A stretch of 64,000 bases of DNA from Beroe forskalii (taxonomy: Eukaryota > Ctenophora > Nuda > Beroida > Beroidae): assembly GCA_011033025.1 (NCBI GenBank), contig WFMF01000081.1:434001-498000 (forward strand), written 5' to 3'. Below, piece after piece: positions 44,501 through 59,500 of this stretch. The notes beneath the pieces were generated by a model that made no database searches, had not been told where the DNA came from, and was given only the letters and a program-made list of their open reading frames with translations. Both the position numbers and the translations under genes were made by a program. Position 1 is the stretch's first letter. Every line of letters starts with the position of its first letter.

Positions 44501-47500
44501 TCAGAGTGTTTTCACTCCGTTGTCAGAGTGTTATCACTTATCAGAGTGTTATCAGTGTTGTCAGAGTGTTATCAGTGTTGTCAGAGTGTTGTCAGAGTGT
44601 TGTCACTCTGTTTTATGCAATGTTTCCCAGGTGGGAGGAGCGGACTAACAGTAACGGCAGACTTTACTACGTGAATCACGTGACGAGGACTTCCACATGG
44701 GAGAGACCTACCAGGTACGCATTTCTAAACAATATATTGTATACCTAATACAGTACACTGTATACCTAATACAGGTACCAGGAATCAGGTACTCCTAGAT
44801 CTAAACAATATTGTATACCTAATACATTACACTGTATACCTAATACAGTACACTGTATACCAAATACAGTACACTGTATACCTAATACAGTACACTGTAT
44901 ACCTAATACAGTACACTGTATACCTAATACAATACACTGTATACTTAATACAGGTACCAGGAATCAGGTACACCTATCTAAACAATATACTGATTGTTTA
45001 CCTTATACAGGTATCAGGTACAGTGTATGCCTATCTCAACAATATATTGATTACATATGCCTCACATCATATCCCGGGCACTCATAGGATGCCCATTCAA
45101 TAGGACCCCTCACTCAGATACTCAGTTACATTTGACCATTTCAAATCGAGAACACATGTTTGTGAGAGATAAGGCAGTGAATTGCCAGCACTGTGAATTG
45201 TAAGCATTCAGCACACCGTCAATTAAATGCCATTGTTAAGTCACTGCTTCTCTAACAGTTGGGGTGTCACCTTGTGACTTATTACTGTAGTCTGCCATTG
45301 CAAACCAATTCTCTCTCCAGTATTATTATCATTTTATATTATTCTATGTGAGTTTTTGAAGGTATCCGGCTGGGAAACCCTAGAGTTGTACTGAAGGCAA
45401 GTGCTAGCAATAGGCGACACTTGTTACTTCTTATCAGTAATGAGACTGTGCAATCACTTGTAGGGGTTCCCAACCACTAACAATGTATGTGGCGTTTCAC
45501 ATGCGTTCATATTGTAGCCATGGTAACGTGTTACATATGGTAACCATGGTAACATGCGTTACACATGGTTACCATGGTAACATGCGTTACATGTGGTAAC
45601 CACATTGGTAACATGTGCTATGTATGGTTTAGGGTATGCTGTATGAGTGTAATATGGGTGTTTGAATGTATGGGTGTATGAATGTATAGTCGTAGTCTCT
45701 CCGTACCTGTACAAGACACTTAGACAGAGTGCCAACTCCAAATGTATTGATATCTTCTATTTCCCTGGTGCAATGTACAATGTACATTGTACACAGCTGA
45801 CTATTGTGTATAGTTTACGTGTGGATGTCTCAAGAGAGGCAATGTGGCCGCCTCCGTTCCAGTTAACTGAGGACTTATCATGTGAGTCAGGTGACCAATG
45901 CAGCATTGTTTCAATGTGCCATTGGTACTCAGAGGTAACTCAGCATTGAATTCTATTGAGGCCTACTCAAGCCAAAGACACCAGCACTTACTGCCCACAG
46001 AAACAAGGCTGCTATTCATGTGTTTGAGTGGATTGAAAGCAGAAATACCCAGTACAATGTAACCCCACAATGTAACCCATTCTTCCTCAGGCAGTGATAC
46101 TGACATCCGGACACGTGACCTTGTCGCGTGTCATGACATCACGTGACCTTGTCACGTGACATGACATCACGTGACCTTGTCATGCGTGACATGACATCAC
46201 GTGACATGTCACGTTGCTCCTGTAGGGTATGTAGCTGAGTTATGAGCGCTTGTTTCCTTTGTTCCAGAGGCTAAACCATTGTTCAGTGAACCCTGCTTAC
46301 CGTGTTAGACAAAGTGTGCTCACACATTCCACATTGTATTTCAACACTAAGCGGAATTCTCTCAATCGGAACGAAGAAACTTCGGGAACTTAACGTTTTA
46401 TAAACTATCCTAACTTAATTCAAGGTTTTAACAACAACCTAACCCTGCAGTAACAGGGAAGTTTGGGTACAAAGATGATTGGTTAGGTTGCTTTAGAATT
46501 GTCCGGAATTGTCCTTCTCTTTAAAATTCTGAGTATTGTTTACAATAGGTGTTACTATAAATAACACTTGTGAAAGCAGGCTACTCGAATTTTGGGGCTT
46601 AACCTTTTAATTTATTTAGGTTAACGCGGGCTACTTTCTTTACAGTTGATCTTAATAATGTTTTCTACTACAAAAACAATCAGTTTCCAAACTTAGTGAG
46701 GAATCCTTGAAGTCTTGAAATAAAAACTCTAAATCGATCTTTAGCAAACATTCAAGTAACAAGTTTTATGAAAATTGTCGCGGGAAACCCCCTCAGTATA
46801 ATAGCGACTGTTTAGTTTGCAATATTTGAGTACTCGTGTTTAAACATGTACCCAGCCCTTAGAGTCTAGGTGTTAATAGTCTAACACATCTAACACATCC
46901 TAGAAGGTTTAACTTCCTAACACATCAAACACCTCACATTAATTAACTTCATGGAGGGGATGGCCGAAGCCCGGCGGATGGAAACAAGTCCCGTTCACTC
47001 TCCATGTCACAATGATGACACTTCACATTATGAGCATAAAGAAGAAGGCTTGTTGACTGTTATACACGCTGTATTTCCAATGAAATAGTGAATATATACA
47101 CATTTTGAATTGTTAGCTTTAGTTCCTGTAAAGTAATGTCAATTTAACAGATTGATTGATTGAAAACCCCGAGGGGCACCGAAGCAGTAACATTGAGTTT
47201 ACCCGAAGTAGTAACATTGAGTTAACCAGAAGTAGTAACATTGAGTTTATGAGTTAATCTCTAGAAAGCAGTAACATTGAGTTTATGAGTTAATCTCTAG
47301 AAAGCAGTAACATTGAGTTTATGAGTCAATCTCTAGAAAGCAGTAACATTGAGTTTATGAGTTAATCTCTAGAAAGCAGTAACATTGAGTTTATGAGTTT
47401 ACCAGATGCAGTAACCATGAGTTTATGAGTTAATCTCTAGAAAGCAGTAACATTGAGTTTATGAGTTTACCAGATGCAGTAACCATGAGTTTATGAGTTA

Positions 47501-50500
47501 ATCTCTATTCCGGGGCTATCGCAGCACAACTTTGCACTGTGCTTGTTGCGAGAAAAAGCTGTTTTCTGTTGTTACTGCTGTTAAATTAATCTGGCTGCGT
47601 TCCAACATCGCTCTGCCGTTTAGAATGACTTGTTTGTTTTATTACCAGAGCTCCTGTACGATGTTAAGTAAGTGATGTAAGGTGAGTGGGGGACGTTAAT
47701 AGAGGGACGTTAATTGAGGTACGTTAATTAAGGGACGTTAATTGAGGGACGTTAATTGAGGTACGTTAATTAAGGGACGTTAAGTGAGGGACGTTAATTG
47801 AGGTACGTTAACTCGATCCTTGGAACCCCTGCCCCAGAGAAATTGTACCCTCACACAGTTCACACAATGTACAATGTATCCTCTAAATACACAGAAACAT
47901 GCCGGTAACGGGTTACCATAGCAACACTCTGGTAATACTGTAATTATCAAATAGCGCTACAATTAAAAGCTTCACGCGATCCAATGGTAACAGTCCCTAA
48001 TCTCTGCTTGCTGCCTTGCCACGTGCCACCCAGCCAATAGGAGCGCCTCTTTTCCCTCACGTGACCTAGGAACCCGCCAATCAGAGAGCCGGGACTGGTC
48101 ATGTGGCGTGTGTTGTGAGTAGAATCAGTTTGTGCTGGGGCCAATGAGCGCTCTCCTTTCAAATGAATCATTTAATGCGGGCACCAAGAACTGAAAACAA
48201 ATAGTGTTACGGATTTAGTGCACATTTAAATCACTTAGAGGCAGCCAATCAGAGGCAGAGTTACGCAGAAACCAGCCAATGGCAGCGCAACTAGGGAGTC
48301 ACGAGGTGCCATTTCCACCAATGGGCGCTAAGCTTGTCTGGTATTTGGTTAAAAGCATTCGCCACAAACCCGAGACTGTGTTTTGTCAAATTGGGGAGTG
48401 TTTTATGCGCTATACCTAAGGGGGGTTATTATACCCAACAGTTATAAGCATCAAGCTGCTGTTTACTGACTTGGAAAAGGAGTGAGTTGGTTATGTGGCG
48501 ATATCAGTGGTATTGATATAGTTAAGATTGGGAATTACTGTGTTTACAGGCACAGAGGGAATGTAATGCCTTGTTATGGGTCGCACTGTACATTATCAAT
48601 AATCATTCTACTGAGCATACTATATTACTGTAACTGAGCATAGCTGAGGTCTTCAAATGTCTGCCCTATCATGTCTAATGTCTGCACTATTATGTCTAAT
48701 GTCTGCGCTATCATGTCTAATGTCTGCCCTATCATGTCTAATGTCTGCCCTATCATGTCTAATGTCTGCCCTATCATGTCTAATGTCTGCCCTATCATGT
48801 CTAATGTCTGCCCTATCATGTCTAATGTCTGCACTATCATGTCTAATGTCTGCCCTATCATGTCTAATGTCTGCCCTATCATGTCTAATGTCTGTTTTCA
48901 TGTCTAATGTCTTATTTCTGTATGTCTAATGTCTGCACTATCATGTGCATGTATGTATGTATGTAATGTATGTATGTATGTATGTATGTATGTATGTTTG
49001 TATGTATGTATGTATGTATGTATGTATGTATGTATGTGTATGTATGTATGCATGTATGTATGTATGTATGTTTGTATGTATGTATGTATGTATGTATGTA
49101 TGTATGTATGTATGTATGTATGTATGTATGTATGTATGTATGTATGTATGTATGTATGTATGTATGTATGTATGTATGTATGTATGTATGTATGTATGTT
49201 TGTGATTGTCTGCATGGAAGAATTCAATCAGCCCTCAGGCTGCTTTAATAAGCCTTAGACTGGTTGAAGTATTTAAAGTAGCGTTTAGTGGGGCCATGTA
49301 TTTAGGAAGTGTAGAAGCCCTACCAAAGCAAGACTTTTCAGAGGTTGAGCCTGAACTGACTGTACAAAGTACACTTCGTTTTGGCCGCATGTGCTGAGTA
49401 CTGCAAGGTCTACTGTCCGTTAGTTTGTTATTACGTTCTGCAGAAATAAACACCACAATTCTGACAGATTCTGACAAATTTCCTCGTGGCAAGCTGTTGA
49501 CAGAGTGGTTCCTGATAGACCTACATTGAACTGTGGATGTGTTGAAGTTAATGAGAACCTTTCAGAGATTTTAGTAAAAGTCTGGAGTTTTTAAGTTGTT
49601 GTGTATTACGTAATCAAAGGGAGAGGTGGTCTGTACTCAAAGTTAGTTTCCTAATAAACCACAACAATGGGATTATAGAGTGATAAGGAGAAATTATCTC
49701 AAAACCCCCTCTATTTATCTTCTATGTTGCGTGTTATCATTAAGTCATTGGAACTTGGAAAGTTCTTTAAAACCTCCCTGTCATCTCCTTTATTCACACT
49801 GTCACACCATCTACTCAGATTCTACTATTGAGAAAGTGTAAAAATATTCTTACTGTTTATTTGCTAGACAGTAATTCTGCAGTATCCGTGATACAATGCC
49901 AAATAAACAAATGAAGGTGTTTGTGTGTGAAATGACTACTGAGTGTTAGAAGCCTGAGCTGCTAGATCATCAAACCTCAGTGACTTTATGCAACTACAGT
50001 TGCAGTAACAGTGACAGGGATTCCTGGGCGTGTCCTTGTAAATCAACCAATAATCATATTGTATGAGCTGTCATAATAGAAACAAAAACAAGTAGTTTCT
50101 CTGACACCCCTGAAGCCTCATCCCAACACTCTTACAACTTCGTCTCCTTCAAGAAGTCGTTTAATTACCTCTTATGGATGAAACCCCCAGGAATATTACC
50201 ATATTTGGGCATTTTAGGGTGACGTCACAGGTTGGTGAGTGTTTTAGTGTAATAAGTGGTGTACTGGAGAGGATGTTACATGATGAACTCTGGAAGGTGA
50301 TAAGTCAGTGTTAGGGCAGTTACATGCTGCAAATTAGAAAATTATACTGCCTCAATCCATGGCTGTTACATACATCTGTCTGAGCGATGTTGTAAAGTTT
50401 TATTTCTTTGATATCAAACAATAGGGCGAAGTGGCTATTGCTGTCAAAGACTTTACACTGTCCCTGCATATCAGGTTTTATAAGGCGATTTGCTATGAAA

Positions 50501-53500
50501 TTCATCTGTTGATGAAAACGCTTTGCAAGCTTAGCTCAGCACTGACTTTCTGGAGTGTCACAAACCCCATCTTATTTCGCAAGCATCCCCCAAGCTTCCT
50601 GCTCAATGGTCACTAGAAAAAGAAGTGCACAGTAGTTTGCAAAACAACCCTCCTCTAACTCGCTCTAATTCTACTACCTCTGTTATTATTGACTCGGTTT
50701 TACTTCTGTCATTTCCTCAGGAAGTGTAGGGTAATTAGGATATGTAGACTGCATTCCGCCATGATCCATAACGCTGTCATATTATTATGGTAGTACACAG
50801 AGTGTATGCAGTGAAATATCTGTAGCTACTAAGTACTAAGTCTGTGGCAGTGTGCACTGTACAATGCACAGTGAAATATCTGTAGCTACTAAGTCTGTGT
50901 TAGTGTACAAGAACCAAGGACAGGTCAAGTGGAAGATATACACTATACAGTGCAGCCTACTAGTGAGGTTGTGTGGTAACCCTGGTAACACCCTGGTAAC
51001 CCTCCCTGGTAACACCCTGGTAACCCTCCCTGGTAACCCTGGTAACCCTGGTAACACTCTGGTAACCCTGGTAACACCCTGGTAACACTAAGTCTGTGTT
51101 AGTGAACAAGAACCAAGAACAGGTCAAGTGGAAGATAATATACAGTGCAGCCTAGTAGTGAGGTTGTGTGGTAACCCTGGTAACACCCTGGTAACCCTGG
51201 TAACACCCTGGTAACCCTCCCTGGTAACACCCTGGTAACACTAAGTCTGTGTTAGTGTACAAGAACCAAGAACAGGTCAAGTGGAAGATAATACAGTGCA
51301 GCCTAGTAGTGAGGTTGTGGTAACCCTGGTAACACCCTGGTAACCCTGGTAACACCCTGGTAACCCTCCCTGGTAACACCCTGGTAACACTAAGTCTGTG
51401 TTAGTGTACAAGAACCAAGAACAGGTCAAGTGGAAGATAATATACAGTGCAGCCTAGAAGTGAGGTTGTGTGGTAACCCTGGTAACACTCTGGTAACCCT
51501 GGTAACACTCTGGTAACCCTCCCTGGTAACACCCTGGTAACACTAAGTCTGTGTTAGTGAACAAGAACCAAGAACAGGTCAAGTGGAAGATAATATACAG
51601 TGCAGCCTAGTAGTGAGGTTGTGTGGTAACCCTGGTAACACCCTGGTAACCCTGGTAACACCCTGGTAACCCTGGTAACACCTTGGTAACTCTGGCAACC
51701 CTCCCTGGTAACACTAAGGCTGTGTTAGTGTACAAGAACCAAGAACAGGTCAAGTGGAAGATATACAGTGCAGCCTAGTAGTGAGGTTGTGTGGTAACCC
51801 TGGTAACACCCTGGTAACACCCTGGTAACATCCTGGTAACCCTCCCTGGTAACACTAAGTCTGTGTCAGTGTACAAGAACCAAGTGAATGACAGGTCAAG
51901 TGGTGTATTACAGTACAGCCTAGTAGTGAGGTTGTGTGTGTTTCTGTTAACGAGCTGACGAAATGTTGTGAGGTGCTTCAACCTGCAACCCAGTAGAATT
52001 AAATGAGTAATACTCTACTCCTATTCTGTCAACAATTGCTAAAGACCCCATTGAGAGACTCCACTTATCATGCCTTAAATGGTTAATGGGTGTCAATAAG
52101 ACCACTTCCAATGCTGCAGTTTGGGGAGACAGTGGACATTACCCCCTCGCAATAACTCTGTCAAAGTTAGCATTCTGCTACATGGATAGGCTTGTCGAAA
52201 TGGACCAACAAGACTCACCAGCCCTGGTAAGGCATGCTTTCCATGAACAGCGATACCTGGGCCTATCCTGGTATAATAAGCTATACAGTCTGCGCGAAAT
52301 AGCCACCTCAGGAGAGTTTCGTTATCCCAGCAGTATGCGGAGGGAGCTTCAGAAGAATTTCGTTCAGATATGGGATACTGAAAGGAAAGACAACCGTAAA
52401 CTCTCGTTCTACAACACAATCAAATCAACATTTGGTCCTGAGATATACTTCCACCTTAATCTCAAGCCAGACCATGCACGCCGCCTGGCTCAGTTCCGCA
52501 GCAGCGCTCACAAGTATAGGATTGAAACAGGGAGATATGGGATCAACAGACACTCTATCGTCAACAGGATCTGCCCAAACTGCACATCATCCGAAGAAAC
52601 CATGAAAGACCTTTGTTCACTCCCCCTTCTTTGAGCCCATTATCGAAGACGAGATGCATGTCCTCCAGTCATGTCAATTCTACGAAAGTGAACGGAGCAA
52701 ACTGAGCCAAAAGGCCATTACTGCCATAACATCTGGGTCAATAGAAGAAATGCAAGGACTCTTCCTGGAAAGAAAGGCAACAAGTGAACTGGCACGATAC
52801 TTCTCCCGGTGCCACAGACTTCGTTTCCCTAAGAAAGAGGATAAAGAGGGCGTCAGCATTGATGAAACCAGCGTGTAATGTTAAGACCCTGAACTTTAAT
52901 AGCAAGACTGTTCTTTAATAGCAAGACTGTTCAGTGTTCTTCGTGTTATTTTATTTGAGTGTACATTTTCAGGTGAGTGCAGTGAGTGGTTTTTTGGTGT
53001 GAGATTGAGCGTTGCGTTTTGACTCTGTGCGTGTGTGTGAGTGTGTTTGTGCTTGCGTTTGTTAGTGTGTGGCTTTTCTCTTTTCTGTTCATGAGATATT
53101 CTGTATCATGTTTTAATATCTGATCATCTTTGAATTTGTCTTGTTGTTATGATTTTGCAATTATTAAATTTAATGCTTTATATGTTTTTCAGTAATTTTG
53201 CCCTTTTTACCTTTTTGCCCCTTTGAACTTTTGTTTCGAGACCATTCATTTCGCCTCTTATTTACCTTTGAAATTTTGTTAATTTATTCTACTGAGGATA
53301 TTATTTGTATTTGGTAACTTATTAAAAACTCTTTATATTATGTTAGTTAGTGTTATTTATTGTATTTGTAACTCGGGTTCCTTTATTAACTTATGACTTT
53401 GAAAATTGGATGCAATTAATGTATTTTGTCCAAACAGAGGTGTTAGTGCCTCTTAGGACTATATTTGTTTAATTCCTGTTTAATTCCTGTTTAATTCCTG

Positions 53501-56500
53501 GTGTAATGGTTAGCTGTTTGGTAGGTGGTAGTGTTTGAGCCGCTAAGTCTCTCAAAGAGGTGGTTAGAAAGATATGGTTAGAAGAGTTCAAAACTATTAA
53601 ATTCCTCTTTCAAGTGTTTTCCTGCACGAGGCTTTTAAATAATGTGTCAATTGGGTTTTAAAGTTAATGGAAAGTGTCAGAATGTTGGCAGTGTCCGGGG
53701 TTAGAAGTGTAAGAATGTTGGCAGTGTCCGGGGTTAAAGTGTAAGAATGTTGGCAGTGTCCGGGGTTAAAGTGTAAGAATGTTGGAAGTGTCCGGGGTTA
53801 AAGTGTCAAGGTTTTTACAGTGGGTTGTGACAGGTAACTCTCCATGGGATACCTTCTTACAATCTTACATGTCATTTGTGACATCTGACATTTGACATCC
53901 TACCAATGCCTCCACCCCTGATACTCCTGATATTCATAATCAAATACCAACTACTCTAATACAATATCTTATCAAATATCATCAACTCTGTCACTGATTC
54001 TGTGTTTCTGAGATTTAGATTTAGATTCAAAGGAGCTTTGTGATTGGCTAGGAGGCAAGCTTCCTGTAACCTGTACTAGGTCAAACACGATCAGCGAGTT
54101 AGAGTGGCATTTGACTTACACTTCCCCACAGTTTCCTTTGTGAGTGTTGCCTAGCAATATCCCTTCAGCTGTTGCTTGGCAGCCATCATCCCTTTCAACT
54201 GTTACTTGGTAACTGTTGCTATGTGACAGTATTTAAGGTGTAACCCCGCCTGGTATTCTGTCACTAAGTCATTAGCTAAGTGTCAAAATAACAAGTCGCC
54301 TTGGACTATGTGCAAACTGCGCTGCAGCAAGGTATTTGTTGCTGGTACAGCTACGTGTTATACTACACTAACACTATACATATTATGGTGCACATTCCAC
54401 TTCAATCTGGTGACGTCACATGACACAGGGAATTACACCTGTGTTTTGCGGGAAGCATCCAATGAAATGTGAATACAGGAAAATGTCTTTGTGTCTAGAC
54501 TCTAGACTCTAGACTCTAGACAGTGCAAGTCTAGAACTAGAAGCTAGAATAGTAGAGGTGCTGTGAGCATTCTCTGATGAGTGTGGGAGACTAGGAGAGT
54601 GTAAGTCATCTGGCGCCAGGAAGTCTACACTGCCGTGTAACTCCGATAATGCTGTGGTTTGGAGAGGTTATTGCAGTAGGAACACATCGTAAAACCATGA
54701 TTTAGTGCAGTCTGTTTTGGAAAAGTGTAATTTCTGTGATTTGACGTTGTTGATTTGATTAGCAGCCCCTCTCACCAACCCATTCATTGACCCTGTGTTA
54801 CACAGTGTGTAACCCTGGTAACACACTGTAAAGCTGTAACCATGGTAACACTCTGTAACCCTGGTAACACTATGTAACCTTGGTTACAACTACTGGTTAC
54901 GCTGTGTAACACTTCGTAACTCTAGCACTGACCCTGCGTGTCACGGCATTGTAGTCACAATGTCCCTAACTTGATTAGTGGATTACTGCATCTCAAAACA
55001 ATGATTCCTGATTCCTGAGTGTGATCATGGGCCGCTGTAAAACTTAGCAAATTAGTTTACAGGCAGTGAGTGTGTGTTAGTCTCTGTGTCTAGGGAGCGG
55101 TAAGTATCTTGAATGTGAGTGCATCCACCCACCAATCTGACTTCAGATGATGACGTCATCAAGTCTACACTTTAATCCCTGATAGTGACGTCATCAGCCC
55201 ACCACTCTGCCATGTAATGTTGACGTCATCTCACTCCACTATTGCTTCTCACAGCTCCTCTCAAGTGCGTGTCACTTGAGCATTGCATAATGTGAATATG
55301 TTTGTTTAGTGTGAGAGTGTAGGAAGGGTATTTCACACTCTTACGCCACATCTCACAAAGTAGGAAGAGGAATGAGGGAGCGTTGTTTGTTTACCCTACC
55401 TCAGATGCGCTACTCCTTCTAAATTCTCTAATGGAAGTTTTAGAGATGCGCTACTCCTTCTAAATTCTCTAATGGAAGGTTTTAGAGATGCGCTACTCCT
55501 TCTAAATTCTCTGATGGAAGGTTTTAGAGATGCGCTACTCCTTCTAAATTCTCTGATGGAAGGTTTTAGAGATGCGCTACTCCTTCTAAATTCTCTAATG
55601 GAAGGTTTTAGAGATGCGCTACTCCTTCTAAATTCTCTAATGGAAGGTTTTAGAGATGCGCTATTCCTTCTAAATTCTCTAATGAGCTTATGGAAGGTTT
55701 TAGAGATGCGCTACTCCTTCTAAATTCTCTGATGGAAGGTTTTAGAGATGCGCTACTCCTTCTAAATTCTCTAATGGAAGGTTTTAGAGATGCGCTACTC
55801 CTTCTAAATTCTCTAATGGAAGGTTTCACAAATCATTCTCAAGATGAGGAGGAGGAGGAATACTTGAGGAAAGTAGGATGGAAGTTCTAATATCATCAGT
55901 CCTCACTCCAGTTTGACCACTTGTCCCTGAAAGGGTTTGACCACTTTAAAGAGCAGTAAAATGCGCTACTGATTACTGAACACAGCGCTCCTTTGTGATT
56001 TGTAAACCTAGTGTTAATAAGTGCTTTAGAAATTAGAATGTATAGTTAGAAGTACACTACTGCAGTCTAGTGAGAATATAATAATAACCGCAATGCTATA
56101 ACCAATGGAGTCAACAATAACCTACACAAACAGTTACACGCATTGTTACGAACTCTTTCCGCACGTTCTGTAGTTCTTTAGATTCTGAAATTTCCGGGAT
56201 TTATTGAAATAGAAGAAATTCCGGCTGAAATCTGCTACTGATTATATTCGTTACGTAATGTTATTCGTTATGTAATGTTATCTGTTACGTAATAAGGCTC
56301 TGTGACTAGGTACTAGGTTGTGTTAGGAAAAGCAGCAGCATCATGGTGCATTAATTCATAGCATGTAGCTCATAATTCTCCCAACACAGTGCATCAGCTG
56401 ACCCTACTTTGATCGCCTTGGTCGGAATTACAAAATGTAGGATAATGTCAGGATTTCTTGACCTGAAATGGACAAATTCCTAATAAAAGAATAATTGATA

Positions 56501-59500
56501 ATGCCTGGAACAGTTTAGAGATTAATTAAATTTTAATTCGCTCGCCTTGCGTCGAGTGTCTAAAGTAAAATCGTGCGTCTTGCACTGAGTCAAACCTGTC
56601 TAATGCGTGTCCATTGTCCATTGAACTGCGAGCTGTGTGACAGGTTATCTGGTAACTCTGCCTGGTTACCCTGCCTGGTAACCCTAGTTACCCTGTTGGG
56701 TAACCCTGGTAACCCTGCCTGGTAACCGTGTCTGGTAACCCTGGTAACTCTGCCTGGTAACCCTGGTAACTCTGCCTGGTAACCCCGCCTGGTTACCCTG
56801 CCTGGTAACCCTAGTTACCCTGTTTGGTAACCCTGGTAACCCTGCCTGGTAACGCTGCCTGGTAACCCTTTTAAACCTGCCTGGTAAATCTGGTAACCCT
56901 AGTAACCCTGCCTGGTAACCCTGGTAACCCTGCCTAGTAACCCTGCCTGGTAACCCTGGTTACCCTGCCTAGAAACTCTGCCTGGTAACCCTGCCTGGTA
57001 ACCCTGCCTGATAACCCTGTCTAGTAACCCTGCCTGGTAACTCTGCCTGGTAACGCTGCCTGGTAACCCTTTTAACCCTGCCTGGTAACCTTGGTAACCC
57101 TGCCTTGTAACCCTGTCTAGTAACCCTGCCTGGTAACTCTGCCTGGTAACGCTGCCTGGTAACCCTTTTAACCCTGCCTGGTAACCCTGCCTTGTTACCC
57201 TGCCTTGTAACCCTGGTAACCCTGCCTTGTAAACCTGTCTAATGCGTGTCCATTGAACTGTGAGCTGTGTTCTGACACCAGTGAACTGTGTGGCGCACAT
57301 TGCAAGTTTAAATTCGGGTATTGTAACACTAATGGATGCTGGTAAACACACCACACATTGTGCAAGTCTAATGCATTTTAATGGTAGATTTAACGCATTA
57401 ACTCGTATAATTGTGTATTGTCCAGCTGTTCATTGTCCCACTGTATCACACAGAGACTATTATTGTAGCTTTATAGAGACCGTGTAAACACTGTATCACA
57501 CAGAGACTATTATAGAGACCGCTTACACGGTCTCTGAGAGACCGTGTTAAGAGTGTGTTAGTGTTTATAGAGTTTTAAGGAGGATCCGTGTTTGTGACAA
57601 TGTGACATGGGTCAGTGTACTGCAGTATTTGTTTCAAATAACCCAGCCCCTGACCCCTGTACACTGTATAGACAGATACTAGACAGTGTTTAAACTATCC
57701 TGGTATCACAGGGCAGCAGACAGTTTATACAGACAGTGTACAGGTAAAGCCCCTGTACAGACATTGTGTATCACAGCAGACAGTTTATACACACAGTGTA
57801 CAGGTAAAGCCCCTGTACAGACATTAGACTGTGTATCACAGCAGACAGTTTATACAGACAGTGTACAGGTAAATCCCTGTACAGACATTAGACTGTGTAT
57901 CACAGCAGACAGTTTATACAGACAGTGTACAGGTAAAGCCCCTGTACAGACACTAGACTGTGTATCACAGCAGACAGTTTATACAGACAGTGTACAGGTA
58001 AATCCCCTGTACAGACACTAGACTGTGTATCACAGCAGACAGTTTATACAGACAGTGTACAGGTAAACCCCTATACAGACACTAGACTGTGTATCACAGC
58101 AGACAGTTTATACAGACAGTGTACAGGTAAATCCCCTGTACAGACATTACACTGTGTATCACAGCAGACAGTGTGTATCCTGGTCTCGGCATGTAGCCTG
58201 TGTAGGATTGTGTAATCCGGGACATGATGTAACGCTGTGATATAATTAATCGTTATGCAATGTTCCCCTGTGCAATGTTACCTGTATACGTTGTGCAATG
58301 TTACCCTGTGCAATGTTACCTGTGTACTACTTTCTGTGTGTATTGTGTGTTTATCAGACGGGGTAATGGTGTGTTTACTGTTTACTGTGTGTTTACTGTT
58401 TACTGTGTGTTTACTGTTTACTGTTTAGTGTGTGTGTGAGCAATGTTGTGCCATGTAGTAACACACTGTTTCTCTGTGTGTTACCTGTGTGAATCATTTC
58501 ACTCCGCAATCTTTTCATTCAGTAATCATTTCATTCCGATGAATAAAGCTGCTGAAGATTTAGATAATTCGAGTGACTATGATTTCCAAGTGACTATGAT
58601 TTCCAAGTGACTATGATTTCCAAGTGACTATGATTTCCAAGTGACTATGATTTCCAAGTGACTATGATTTCCAAGTGACTATGATTTCCGTGTCTGAATA
58701 TTTCATCTCAAACAGCTCCGCTATCAGCTTGTAACCAGGTCCCACACAACCTGTAATTTGGAAATTATTCTAAGCGTGGCTACTGGCAGAGTGGCTACTG
58801 CCGGCGTCAGCCTTTGATCATTGCAATAAATACTGTGACACTGTTATTCAAATTAGCGGACTAAACCCCTCTAATAATAAGCCCCTTCTGTGTGGAGTGT
58901 AGAATGTATTCTGCTGTGCATCACAGTAGTTTTACTGTATAGATCTACAATAGGTCTACATTCGGTCTACAGTAGGTGAAGTGTTTCTTTCTATAAACAC
59001 TCCACATCACAAATACACTTCACTACAGGATGTATAGTTTACACTCAGTTTATTTCATACGATACTTTGTGAAATCTTGAGGTGATTCTCTGTATGGCTG
59101 TGAGGGTACAAGTTCCTTGTGAAGTAGTAAAGTGCCCTGTAATAGTCCCCCCTTTCTCTCCTCACACATACACTCAAACTCACACTCACACAAACTCATA
59201 CGTGATGTGATACATTTAGTAAAACACTTAGCAAACTTGGAGAGTTCAGACACCGTGTGTTCGTCTGTGTGTCTGTGTGTTTGTGTGTTTGTGTGTTTCC
59301 GGAGTGAATGACGTGTGTACTTCGTTTGTATGAAGAAGGTATAATGTATGTATGTATGTATGTATGTATGTATGTATGTATGTATGTATGTATGTATGTA
59401 TGTATGTATGTATGTATGTATGTATGTATGTATATTATCTACATACTGCAGAACAGAGTTGCTGTAAAGTTTATGTAAAGAGGTGATGTAATCCTAAGTC

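Noticed and set aside
44168-44748. Three overlapping Ser/Val/Leu-rich frames
   Set aside because: Repeat translations; only the WW-domain end (44631-44714) is coding.
48625-49258. Multiple repeat frames (MSALSCL and MYVC types)
   Set aside because: Minisatellite and ATGT microsatellite.
52086-52878. Host gene of unknown function
   Set aside because: Sequence pattern is the C-terminal end of a LINE ORF2, with a frameshift and no introns.
55472-55890. 14-residue repeat protein
   Set aside because: 42-bp minisatellite with no splice context, conservation or codon signal.
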